Source of the DNA: Myxococcales bacterium
GTDB lineage: Bacteria; Myxococcota; Polyangia; HGW-17; SLPX01
Assembly: GCA_007131745.1 (NCBI GenBank)
Contig: SLPX01000393.1
Location: forward strand, 1-13,725
Direction of reading: 5' to 3'
DNA: 13,725 nucleotides
The position numbers and the translations under genes are program-made. Positions within the stretch are counted from its first letter, which is position 1, and the number at the start of each line of letters is the position of its first letter. Below the pieces are notes generated by a model, which did no database searches, was not told where the DNA came from, and was given only the letters and a program-made list of their open reading frames with translations. This document shows, piece after piece, positions 1 to 6,200 of this stretch.

Positions 1-501
1 ACCGGAATCTACAAGTGAAACCGCCACGTCCTGGGCGGCTTCCGCTGGAACCGTAATAATCCCGAGTTTAATCCCCATCTCTGGAACCCTTTTTCCGATT
101 TCTCCGAAATGATGGATTCTGCAACCGTGAATCACCCTGTCGATTTTTTCCTTTTTCACGTCAAAACCGGCTGAAATGTAGATGCCACGCCTCCGCTGGT
201 AAAAATAATCCAGAACAGCTCTTCCCAGATGCCCGACTCCGACAAGAGCTATTCCTTCTCTTTCTTCTCCGTCCAGAAAAGCATCAATACTTTTCAGAAG
301 AGCGGTTATTTCGTATCCTTTCGACGGACTGCCTGAATAGCCCAGCACGATTATATCCCGCCTCACCTGGGCCGCGGTCACAGATGCTGCTGCAGCAAGC
401 TGATGAGAATAAACCGATTCGGCCCTTTCTTCCGCCAGTCCCAGAAGAAGCCTCCTGTACACGCTCAACCTGCCTATTGTCTTTTCCGAAATCGTGGCCA
501 A
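1..501 (-). CDS. rex: Redox-sensing transcriptional repressor Rex (3' end outside window)
   Basis: Rex binds operator DNA when NAD+ is plentiful and lets go when NADH rises, so it derepresses fermentative and hydrogen genes; it acts as a dimer in the cytoplasm. The 167 residues visible start with the typical Rex winged-helix region ('TIGRLSVYRRLL', residues 8-19, then 'AAQVRRDI' near 43-50) and continue into a Rossmann fold with GVGHLG (88-93), the acidic end of the next strand in 'GFDV' (112-115) and 'TVPAEAAQDVA' (150-160). The usual family length is about 210, so roughly 45 C-terminal residues lie beyond base 1. I chose the TTG start at 501 because GGAGAG sits six bases upstream and the family N-terminus aligns there; a GTG at 540 would bury the start in the operator. 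The segment that is usually RKDLSYFG...RG.GY is divergent here (RRDIIVLGYSGSPSKGY). Two Rex-type operators lie just upstream, implying autoregulation. Confidence 0.9.
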   Translation of the reverse strand, partial: MATISEKTIGRLSVYRRLLLGLAEERAESVYSHQLAAAASVTAAQVRRDIIVLGYSGSPSKGYEITALLKSIDAFLDGEEREGIALVGVGHLGRAVLDYFYQRRRGIYISAGFDVKKEKIDRVIHGCRIHHFGEIGKRVPEMGIKLGIITVPAEAAQDVAVSLVDSG

Positions 502-524
502 ATCCGACTCTCCGATCGTTGTCT

Positions 525-542
525 TTGTGAAAAAATTCACGT
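525..542. promoter_or_regulatory. Second, imperfect Rex operator
   Basis: TTGTGA-AAAAAT-TCACGT keeps one perfect half-site and four of six bases of the other. It abuts the perfect operator and shares base 542 with it, so the two centres are 17 bp apart, under two helical turns. Two Rex dimers could bind side by side, or compete. Confidence 0.6.
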
Positions 543-559
543 TGTGATGTTTTTCACAA
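542..559. promoter_or_regulatory. Rex operator, perfect half-sites
   Basis: TTGTGATGTTTTTCACAA reads TTGTGA-N6-TCACAA, matching the known Rex consensus (TTGTGAANNNNTTCACAA) in both half-sites. It lies 41-58 bases upstream of the rex TTG start, so Rex probably represses its own gene. It also stands ahead of the rightward ORF at 634, which could be under the same control; a weak rightward promoter (TTGTGA 542-547, N17, AATAAC 565-570) would overlap it. Confidence 0.8.
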
Positions 560-633
560 AGACCAATAACCCATCTAAAACGGCATGTCAACCTTTTTTC
601 TCCCCCTTTTTCCCTTTTATTCAATTTTTTCCC

Positions 634-933
634 ATGTCAAAGGACTCCAATTATTTCCTGGAGTTGTTCTGCGACAGCCCACCGCCCGCCGATGTGTCTT
701 TCATTGATGTGCTTATCAACGGTATTCGAGAGGGGCTCGTGGATCTAACGCCGGATCCTGAGACATCGGGGTGGTATGACTATCAGCTCTATGACTTAGA
801 GACCTTGCTGCTACCGAACAGGGGGACGGAGAGCGACCATCTGCTGTTGACCAAGGCATACAAAGAGAAATTAATCGAAACTTTCAAATCCATTATTACG
901 ATTGATCCCGTTTACGAACTCATGAATGAATAA
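634..933 (+). CDS. Small hypothetical protein (99 aa), possibly a gene fragment
   Basis: I do not recognise this protein with certainty. It is acidic with no signal peptide or membrane segment, and has a distinctive stretch 'SGWYDYQLYDLETLLLP' followed by 'LLLTKAYKEKLIETFKSI'. From unverified memory that stretch resembles a segment of longer bacterial proteins, so this may be the end of a larger gene that has been cut. The frame is open leftward to 403, but that part is antisense to rex and then pyrimidine-rich (about 580-633), so the ATG at 634 is the most reasonable start. No Shine-Dalgarno sequence precedes it. It is divergent from rex across the two Rex operators and could be coregulated with it. 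Downstream it meets the broken hicA tail to tail. Confidence 0.45.
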   Translation: MSKDSNYFLELFCDSPPPADVSFIDVLINGIREGLVDLTPDPETSGWYDYQLYDLETLLLPNRGTESDHLLLTKAYKEKLIETFKSIITIDPVYELMNE

Positions 934-962
934 CGGTCAGATGGAGCGATTTGTCAGGCCGA

Positions 963-1142
963 TTATTCTGCGCTTAGGTTTTTCAATATTTTCTTTGCTA
1001 AAGGTTCTTTTATTTCATTGTGTCGGGGAACGGCTTCAATAACGCCTGTCTTTGGATTAATCCACAGTTAGTGTGAGGCCCCTTCTCTTTTGAGGTAACA
1101 ACCCACTATTCGCAATTTTCTTTCTAAATCTTTGCGTTTCAT
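963..1142 (-). pseudogene. hicA: HicA-family toxin, interrupted by an in-frame TAA
   Basis: HicA toxins are small double-stranded-RNA-binding-fold proteins that cleave mRNA using a conserved histidine. Read on the minus strand, 60 codons give 'MKRKDLERKLRIVGCYLKRE' then GASH, a TAA at 1070-1068, then 'LWINPKTGVIEAVPRHNEI' and a short tail ending NLSAE. Both halves are good HicA sequence in one frame, so a single nonsense change explains the break. The stop is codon 25, directly after the conserved His24, and would leave a 24-residue peptide. The gene overlaps hicB by four bases (ATGA), the usual translational coupling. The alternative is a sequencing error at base 1068-1070. Confidence 0.8.
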
Positions 1143-1357
1143 CCAACTACAATCTTTTCTCGGATTGCATCTTCAGGCAATCCCCGAAGAACATCTTCTC
1201 TTCGATCTTTCAGAATCAGTTCAATCGCTTGACGCAAATTCTCCTTTGCTTCATCTATTGTTTCAGCTTGTCCGTTAGCGCCCGGCACTTCCGGACAAAA
1301 TGCCCAATACCCACCCTCAGGAGCGGGCTCTATAATTGCGGTAAATTCAGCTTTCAT
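1139..1357 (-). CDS. hicB: HicB-family antitoxin
   Basis: HicB neutralises HicA by binding it and often represses the operon. These 72 residues form the short type of HicB: a partial RNase H-like fold beginning 'MKAEFTAIIEPAPEGGYWAF', then 'CPEVPGANGQAETIDEAKEN' and a following helix. No separate C-terminal DNA-binding domain is present, as is common when hicB precedes hicA. GGAGG lies seven bases before the ATG. The stop codon overlaps the hicA start. Since hicA is interrupted, this would be an orphan antitoxin kept without its toxin, unless it protects against a hicA elsewhere. Confidence 0.85.
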   Translation of the reverse strand: MKAEFTAIIEPAPEGGYWAFCPEVPGANGQAETIDEAKENLRQAIELILKDRREDVLRGLPEDAIREKIVVG

Positions 1358-1371
1358 ATCTTGCCTCCGAT

Positions 1372-1468
1372 ATTAGCCGGCCCAACGCCTTAATAACCGG
1401 CCCAGCTTTGCTGCCGCCAGCGATCGTCGTGAGCGAATGTGATGGCCTTGTTATCCATGCCGGCTAAT
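1372..1468. repeat. Long imperfect inverted repeat upstream of hicB (attC-like?)
   Basis: The outer arms ATTAGCCGGC (1372-1381) and GCCGGCTAAT (1459-1468) are perfect 10-bp complements. Inner arms ATAACCGGCC (1393-1402) and GGCCTTGTTAT (1444-1454) pair imperfectly, with asymmetric interior loops. On the minus strand the site at 1386-1380 reads GTTGGGC, matching the integron R' core GTTRRRY, and the structure is followed directly by the hicB ribosome site, as in a gene cassette. The opposite core (GGATAAC, 1456-1450) fits RYYYAAC poorly. A hairpin or leader structure is the safe description. Confidence 0.5.
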
Positions 1469-1600
1469 TGAGAATAGATATGCAATTCCATCCTCAACCC
1501 TTGTTTTAATTGACATTAATTGGTTTAATCCAAACTTTCCTGACGACCCATGAGTGCCATCATTAATAGATCACTCTTATTTTAATTTCAAGAAAACTGG

Positions 1601-1646
1601 GCATTTACCTGTTTTCGGGACAAAAGGCGGGGACGGAGGTAAATGC
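1601..1646. repeat. 10-bp inverted repeat, REP-like
   Basis: GCATTTACCT (1601-1610) and AGGTAAATGC (1637-1646) are perfect complements around a 26-base loop. The loop has a smaller GTTTT...AAAA pairing and a GGCGGGGACGG run. The form recalls intergenic REP-type hairpins, but one copy in the window is not enough to define a family. Confidence 0.45.
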
Positions 1647-1707
1647 GGGAAAGGTCGATTGTTGGGATTTATCAAATTCCCGTTGCGTCCAGGGTGTGCT
1701 CGGCTTT

Positions 1708-1875
1708 TTAGCAATACTCGTCAAAATACTGGGCACCATCAGGTTCATACACCTCGTAGTAAATGCGAGGCACAAACGTGGAATCCAAAGAATCTTTTCG
1801 CGCGCACTGGAAACTGCTATCCGTAAAGCCGGCCCCGGCGCTCCCAAAGACTCCCGATTCTCCGGCTCGAAACAT
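1708..1875 (-). pseudogene. Possible C-terminal gene remnant
   Basis: The minus strand is open from about 2137 to a TAA at 1710-1708. The first ATG is at 1875, giving 55 residues from 'MFRAGESGVFGSAG' to 'PRIYYEVYEPDGAQYFDEYC'. The aromatic and acidic tail looks protein-like, and the frame stays protein-like upstream of the ATG (for example 'KWIERNRPESRFVVADQK'), where no ATG, GTG or TTG codon occurs. That would fit the 3' end of a gene that lost its start, but it may also be a chance open frame. I know no matching family. Confidence 0.25.
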
Positions 1876-1937
1876 CGGTCCCGGAATCGGATTGCCTATA
1901 CAATTGAAGGTCGCTGCAATTTTTGATCGGCGACAAC

Positions 1938-1959
1938 GAACCGACTTTCAGGTCGGTTC
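1938..1959. repeat. 8-bp hairpin
   Basis: GAACCGAC (1938-1945) and GTCGGTTC (1952-1959) form a perfect stem with a six-base loop. A run of five T follows only after about eleven bases (1971-1975), so this is a poor intrinsic terminator; the role is unknown. Confidence 0.45.
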
Positions 1960-2045
1960 CGTTCAATCCATTTTTGAGCCGGCGCTAACCTGCCTCGCTT
2001 GTAATTCCAGCGTGTTTGGATTACCTTTTTCGTGAGGAGTGCCTT

Positions 2046-3527
2046 ATGGCCGCTGGATGTCCACTTTTTGACCGTAAAACTATCTCCATTCCTGCGGTTC
2101 TTCCCATGTTGATCGGGTTGTTTGGATTTTCGTCTTTATTTTGCGGTTGTCGAACGAATTTCGGCAAAGGGAGCGGTAATGGAGGGGATGCTGTATGCGG
2201 CGACGGGGTGATTGCCAAGGGGGAAGAATGTGACGATGGAAACACCGAAGACGGTGACGGGTGCGACTCGGAGTGCCGCGTGGAACCGGGTTGGCACTGC
2301 GAAGGCGAGCCGAGTGTTTGCGAGTACACTTGCGGGGATGGAGTAAGACAGGAGTGGGAGGAATGCGACGGAACCGATCTTGGGGGCGCAACCTGCGCTT
2401 CTTTGAATCAGGGGTTCAGCGGTGGAGAATTGGGGTGTAGCGATACATGCGCCTTTGACACTTTTGATTGCTTATTGCCCAGATGCGGTGACGGAGTATT
2501 GGATTTCGGAGAGGAGTGTGATGATGGAGAGGAGAACTCCACCACCGGCAGATGCCTGCCGAATTGCAGGCTCGCTACATGCGGTGACGGCTTTATCCGG
2601 GAAGGGTTCGAAGATTGCGAGGGCGAGAACCTGGACGGTGAGACCTGTGAGACCATAGGTGCCGGATACGGCCGGCTGTCATGCACGGAAGATTGCGTTT
2701 TTGATACATCCGAATGCACAGTGCCTGTTTCAGCTTCCGGCGGCACGGAATCCACGTATACAGAAAACTCCATTACGTACAAGGTACACCGATTCACCGA
2801 AAACGGGACATTCACCGTTTCTTACGGTGGTGAAATAGACTTGTTGGTGGTAGCGGGAGGAGGAGGCGGCGGCGGTGGCGGCAGTTGCGGAGGAGGAGGA
2901 GGCGGCGGTGGGGTTCGATACTGGTCGAATAAGGTCATCCAAACAGGAGAACATGGTGTCACGGTGGGCGGTGGAGGCTCTCAAAACAACAACGGCGGCT
3001 TTTCACAGTTCATGAACAGCGACTACCGTGCATCGGGAGGTGGAGGTGGAGGCAGATGGGATGGTGTCGCCGCTTCCTCCGGAGGTTCCGGCGGAGGCGC
3101 CGGTTGTTCATCATCCACCAGATACGGAGGAAACAGCGAACCGGGTCAAGGAAACGCGGGCGGCGATGCACTTGGGAATTCCGGCGCAGCGGGCGGTGGC
3201 GGAGGTGAAGCCAAAGGGCAAAACGTGAGTTCCATCGCCAACGGCGGCAGAGGAGGAGACGGCCGAACCTTTCGGATAACCGGATCTCAAGCCGTGTACG
3301 CGGGCGGCGGGGGTGGAGGCGGAAGAGGAGCGCCATCCAGCGGAGGCGCTGGAGGCGCAGGCGGCGGTGGAAAAGGAGGAGATCGGACGGGCTCGAGTAG
3401 CTGCACGAACGGAAGCGCAGGCACAAACGGACTCGGCGGCGGCGGCGGCGGCGCAGGCGGTGGCGCCACGTGTAACGGCGGACGGGGGGGATCGGGCGTC
3501 ATCATCATCCGGTATCGAATACACTGA
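2046..3527 (+). CDS. Secreted cysteine-rich repeat / glycine-rich domain protein
   Basis: The 493-residue product is predicted to be exported and probably exposed at the cell surface. After a hydrophobic N-terminal segment (residues about 12-35, ending LFCGC, an atypical lipobox) come four repeats opening with CGDG at about 51, 96, 147 and 179, with 'EECDDGN' and 'GDGC' elements. This is the Myxococcus cysteine-rich repeat (DUF4215-like) family, whose cysteines are thought to form disulfides. Residues about 240-493 are a glycine-rich domain: a beta-rich start with 'HRFTENGTF' and 'DLLVVAGGGG', long Gly tracts, and a closing 'GGSGVIIIRYRIH', matching the Gly-rich domain often fused to secreted repeat proteins. 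GAGGAG six bases upstream fixes the ATG at 2046 rather than 2016. The function is unknown; adhesion or envelope structure is an inference. No terminator hairpin follows. Confidence 0.85.
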   Translation: MAAGCPLFDRKTISIPAVLPMLIGLFGFSSLFCGCRTNFGKGSGNGGDAVCGDGVIAKGEECDDGNTEDGDGCDSECRVEPGWHCEGEPSVCEYTCGDGVRQEWEECDGTDLGGATCASLNQGFSGGELGCSDTCAFDTFDCLLPRCGDGVLDFGEECDDGEENSTTGRCLPNCRLATCGDGFIREGFEDCEGENLDGETCETIGAGYGRLSCTEDCVFDTSECTVPVSASGGTESTYTENSITYKVHRFTENGTFTVSYGGEIDLLVVAGGGGGGGGGSCGGGGGGGGVRYWSNKVIQTGEHGVTVGGGGSQNNNGGFSQFMNSDYRASGGGGGGRWDGVAASSGGSGGGAGCSSSTRYGGNSEPGQGNAGGDALGNSGAAGGGGGEAKGQNVSSIANGGRGGDGRTFRITGSQAVYAGGGGGGGRGAPSSGGAGGAGGGGKGGDRTGSSSCTNGSAGTNGLGGGGGGAGGGATCNGGRGGSGVIIIRYRIH

Positions 3528-3631
3528 ATTTTCCCAGCAATCCACAACACTGAATCCTTTCTTCATGTTTGGAACGGCGCGCTGATCCAGAAGTTGTTTT
3601 TGACTCAGCTTTTGACTTTTACCTACGGGTA

Positions 3632-3659
3632 TCGACAACCTCATACTAGCTGCTATACA
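3632..3659 (+). promoter_or_regulatory. Candidate sigma-70-type promoter for hydEF
   Basis: TCGACA (3632-3637), a 16-base spacer and TATACA (3654-3659) preceded by TGC make a fair extended -10 promoter. It would start an RNA with a leader of about 75-80 bases before hydE. Confidence 0.45.
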
Positions 3660-3675
3660 TAACTGCAGAAAAGGA

Positions 3676-3698
3676 TTCCGCCGGGCGGAAACCGCCCG
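3676..3698 (+). other. Mutually exclusive hairpins in the hydE leader
   Basis: TTCCGCC-G-GGCGGAA (3676-3690) is a near-perfect palindrome, while CGGGCGG-AAA-CCGCCCG (3682-3698) is a seven-base-pair hairpin that shares the central GGCGG. The two pairings exclude each other. No T-run follows, so neither is a simple terminator. It could be a protein-binding site, an RNA structure in the leader, or a remnant terminator of the upstream gene. Confidence 0.5.
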
Positions 3699-3744
3699 AA
3701 GTTAATAGAGTTCTCTCGTTTAAGAGGTGTAATCAGGCCGAAAA

Positions 3745-4824
3745 ATGAAATTCACCGAAACAGATACAATCCAGTGGCTGAAAGAAGCTGATGAAAACAA
3801 GCTCCGTGAGCTTCGGATTCAGGCCGATTCAGTTCGAAAAAAACACGTGGGAGAAGAAATCCACCTGAGAGGTCTGTTGGAAATCTCTAACTATTGCCGC
3901 CGAAACTGCAAATACTGTGGAATCAACGCGGGCAATAAAACGCTCAAGCGTTACCGCATGAGCGAAGATGAAATATTGGAAGGAGCCCGCATAGCCGAGA
4001 GACTTGGATACGGCACGATAGTGATACAATCGGGCGAAGATCCCAAGCTGACCCGGCCGCTCGTTGGACGAATCGTCAGGCGCATAAAAGAAGAAACCGG
4101 GAGAGCCGTGACCCTCAGCCTCGGCGAAAGGACCCTTGAAGATCTCGAATACTGGCGCACGATGGGCGCGGATCGCTACCTGCTGCGCTTTGAAACATCC
4201 GACACTTCGCTATACGAAAAAATCCACCCTCCATTTAACAAAAGCCTTCCGGATCGATTTGCGATTCTGAAAATCCTGCGGACCCTGGGTTACGAGGTCG
4301 GAAGCGGAATCATGATCGGGATACCCGGCCAGACTTATGCATCGCTGGCCCAAGACATCCGGTTATTTCACCACATGGACCTGGATATGGTTGGCGTCGG
4401 GCCGTTTATTCCCCACCCTGGAACAGAACTGGGATCAACTTCCAACTACGGGAAAAATGGTGGCAACGCTGAGGAACAGGTACCCGCAACCATTGAAATG
4501 ACCTTGAAAGCGCTCGCTCTTACCCGGCTCGTCTGCCCGGATACAAACCTGCCGGCAACAACCGCGCTGGCCACCGTTTCCCCGAAAGGCACCGGAAGAA
4601 TAGACGGACTTTCATCGGGCGCGAATGTAATCATGCCGAACATAACACCCCTGAAATACCGGGCACTCTACGAGATTTACCCGTCCAAGGCGTCCCGGCT
4701 GGAAACCCCGGATGAAACGAATAGAGTTATCATGGAATGCATCCGTTCCGCCGGAAGAAAACCGGGAACCGGAAACGGCGATTCGCCCAAGTACCTCCAA
4801 AGAACAAAGGCAGACAAAAAATGA
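3745..4824 (+). CDS. hydE: [FeFe]-hydrogenase maturase, radical SAM enzyme HydE
   Basis: HydE is a radical S-adenosylmethionine enzyme that, with HydG and HydF, builds the diiron subcluster of the [FeFe]-hydrogenase H-cluster; it acts on a synthon made by HydG. The 359 residues are normal length. The radical SAM cluster motif is 'CRRNCKYC' (Cys51, Cys55, Cys58) after 'LRGLLEISNY', as in HydE and its relative biotin synthase. Further family signatures are 'VIQSGEDP', 'LRFETSD' and 'GSGIMIGIPGQTYASLAQDI'. The cysteines that hold the accessory cluster in Thermotoga HydE (region before 'GRKPG') are absent, which is common and not thought to abolish activity. The ribosome site is weak (AGG, seven bases upstream). 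The stop overlaps the hydF start by four bases (ATGA). The closest wrong call would be PylB-like; the hydF partner argues for HydE. Confidence 0.95.
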   Translation: MKFTETDTIQWLKEADENKLRELRIQADSVRKKHVGEEIHLRGLLEISNYCRRNCKYCGINAGNKTLKRYRMSEDEILEGARIAERLGYGTIVIQSGEDPKLTRPLVGRIVRRIKEETGRAVTLSLGERTLEDLEYWRTMGADRYLLRFETSDTSLYEKIHPPFNKSLPDRFAILKILRTLGYEVGSGIMIGIPGQTYASLAQDIRLFHHMDLDMVGVGPFIPHPGTELGSTSNYGKNGGNAEEQVPATIEMTLKALALTRLVCPDTNLPATTALATVSPKGTGRIDGLSSGANVIMPNITPLKYRALYEIYPSKASRLETPDETNRVIMECIRSAGRKPGTGNGDSPKYLQRTKADKK

Positions 4825-6050
4825 AAAAAACCCCTTACGGTTTGAGGCTTCACATCGCACTGCTGGGAAGACGCAATGTGGGAAAGAGTTCGGTTCTGAA
4901 CTCCATGACGCGCCAGAATGTTTCAATCGTATCCGATGTAGCGGGAACAACTACGGATCCGGTTGAAAAGCCGATGGAGTTGCTTCCAATAGGCCCGGTG
5001 CTTTTCATCGACACCGCGGGCATTGACGACATAGGCGACCTGGGCGAACAGCGGGTTCAAAAAACCCGCAAGGTTTTCGAACGAACCGATGTGGGCGTAA
5101 TAGTAGCCACAGGAAACGAATGGGGAGCGTTTGAAGAAGAGCTGCTCGCTGAATTGGAAGAACGACAAATTCCCGCAATTGTTGTTTTCAACAAGTCCGA
5201 CCTTGTGCGGCCACAACCGGCTCTATGCGAACTTCTGGCAAAAAAGAACATCCCCTGTGTTCATACGGCAGCCACCCTGAACGACGGAATCTTGGAGTTG
5301 CGGGAAGCTCTCATAAAGGCGGCGCCTGCAGAGATCATCAACACCCCTTCAATCCTGGGCGACATCATCGAACCGGGGGACCTCGTCATGCTGGTTATCC
5401 CCATCGACCTGGAAGCCCCTAAGGGACGACTCATCTTGCCGCAGGTTCAAACCATAAGAGACATCCTGGATAACAACGCGTATTGCATGATGGCAAAGGA
5501 GCGTGAACTCGAGGAGGCTTTGAATCGGCTGAATCGTCCCCCCGCTCTGGTGATCTGTGACAGCCAGGCATTCAGCGAAACCGCATCCAAAACGCCTGAA
5601 GAGATTCCGTTGACTTCCTTTTCAATCCTTTTCGCAAGGTTCAAGGGAGACCTCTCTGAGATGGTGCGGGGCGCGCTTACTATCGACAACCTAAAGGCAG
5701 GGGATCGAATTCTGGTCGCGGAATCATGCACCCACCACCCGATCGGAGAAGACATCGGCAGGGTGAAGATCCCCCGATGGCTCAATCACCATGTAGGCGG
5801 CGAACTAGAATTCACAACCGTGCAGGGAAGAAACTGGCCCGAGGATCTCTCCCCGTACAAACTCGTAATCCACTGTGGGGCTTGCATGTGGAACCGACGA
5901 CAAATGCTTTCCAGGATTCTCTATTGCAAAAAACAATCGGTCCCGATAACCAATTACGGTGTAGCGATTTCCTACCTTCTCGGGGTATTTCATCGAGCAC
6001 TGCGCCCATTTCCCAAAGCCATGGAAACCTACGAACATTTCGGCGCATGA
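4821..6050 (+). CDS. hydF: [FeFe]-hydrogenase maturation GTPase/scaffold HydF
   Basis: HydF carries the assembled diiron cluster and delivers it to apo-hydrogenase; its GTPase activity helps partner exchange. The 409 residues contain the GTPase motifs in order: P-loop GRRNVGKSS (16-24), GTTTDP (42-47), DTAG (64-67) and NKSD (124-127). After a dimerisation region comes the C-terminal [4Fe-4S] domain with C303-T-H305, then H351-C352-G-A-C355, fitting the HydF pattern CxH...HCxxC with 45 residues between the histidines. All key residues are present. The start at 4821 follows from the ATGA overlap with hydE and from the family N-terminus; an in-frame ATG at 4737 lies inside hydE and is unlikely. 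No clear terminator follows; a weak five-pair hairpin sits at 6064-6077. Confidence 0.95.
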   Translation: MKKTPYGLRLHIALLGRRNVGKSSVLNSMTRQNVSIVSDVAGTTTDPVEKPMELLPIGPVLFIDTAGIDDIGDLGEQRVQKTRKVFERTDVGVIVATGNEWGAFEEELLAELEERQIPAIVVFNKSDLVRPQPALCELLAKKNIPCVHTAATLNDGILELREALIKAAPAEIINTPSILGDIIEPGDLVMLVIPIDLEAPKGRLILPQVQTIRDILDNNAYCMMAKERELEEALNRLNRPPALVICDSQAFSETASKTPEEIPLTSFSILFARFKGDLSEMVRGALTIDNLKAGDRILVAESCTHHPIGEDIGRVKIPRWLNHHVGGELEFTTVQGRNWPEDLSPYKLVIHCGACMWNRRQMLSRILYCKKQSVPITNYGVAISYLLGVFHRALRPFPKAMETYEHFGA

Positions 6051-6121
6051 ACAGAAGAAGAACCAGCCGGTTGGCTGACGGGGGGCAAGGCGATGCAAAA
6101 ATGTCTCTAACTTTTTGGCGT

Positions 6122-6149
6122 TTGAAGAGTCAGTCCGTTCTGGTATAGT
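6122..6149 (+). promoter_or_regulatory. Candidate promoter for the C39 lipoprotein gene
   Basis: TTGAAG (6122-6127), a 16-base spacer and TATAGT (6144-6149) preceded by TGG lie 50 bases before the next ATG. The gene itself has a strong ribosome site, GAGGTG, five bases before the start. Confidence 0.5.
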
Positions 6150-6200
6150 TGACAACAAGAGTGACAAACGGCTTGCGCTAAAACCGACAGAGGTGAAAAA

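Larger units (their letters stand above)
1470..2045. other. Stretch without a confident gene
   Basis: The left part (1470-1600) is AT-rich and would contain the hicB promoter on the minus strand; I could not fix its boxes. The rest holds the two inverted repeats and the possible minus-strand remnant listed separately. Short ORFs in other frames have no ribosome sites and no recognisable motif. A strong ribosome site, GAGGAG at 2034-2039, belongs to the next gene. Confidence 0.5.

Noticed and set aside
403..633. Extension of the 99-aa ORF to the ATG at 403
   Set aside because: The extension is antisense to rex and across its operators, with a Phe/Pro-rich translation of a pyrimidine tract.
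1696..1926. Plus-strand small ORF with basic composition
   Set aside because: No ribosome site and no motif; the opposite strand reads more protein-like, and neither is convincing.
2408..2815. Minus-strand ORFs opposite the Cys/Gly-rich gene
   Set aside because: Gly-codon runs produce open antisense frames rich in Pro, Ser or Arg; the plus-strand frame has a strong ribosome site and clear domains.
3676..3698. Intrinsic terminator of the upstream gene
   Set aside because: The stem is strong, but the bases after it are AAGTTAATAG with no T-run.
3528..3744. Rex operator controlling hydEF
   Set aside because: No TTGTGA or TCACAA half-site occurs in this intergenic region.
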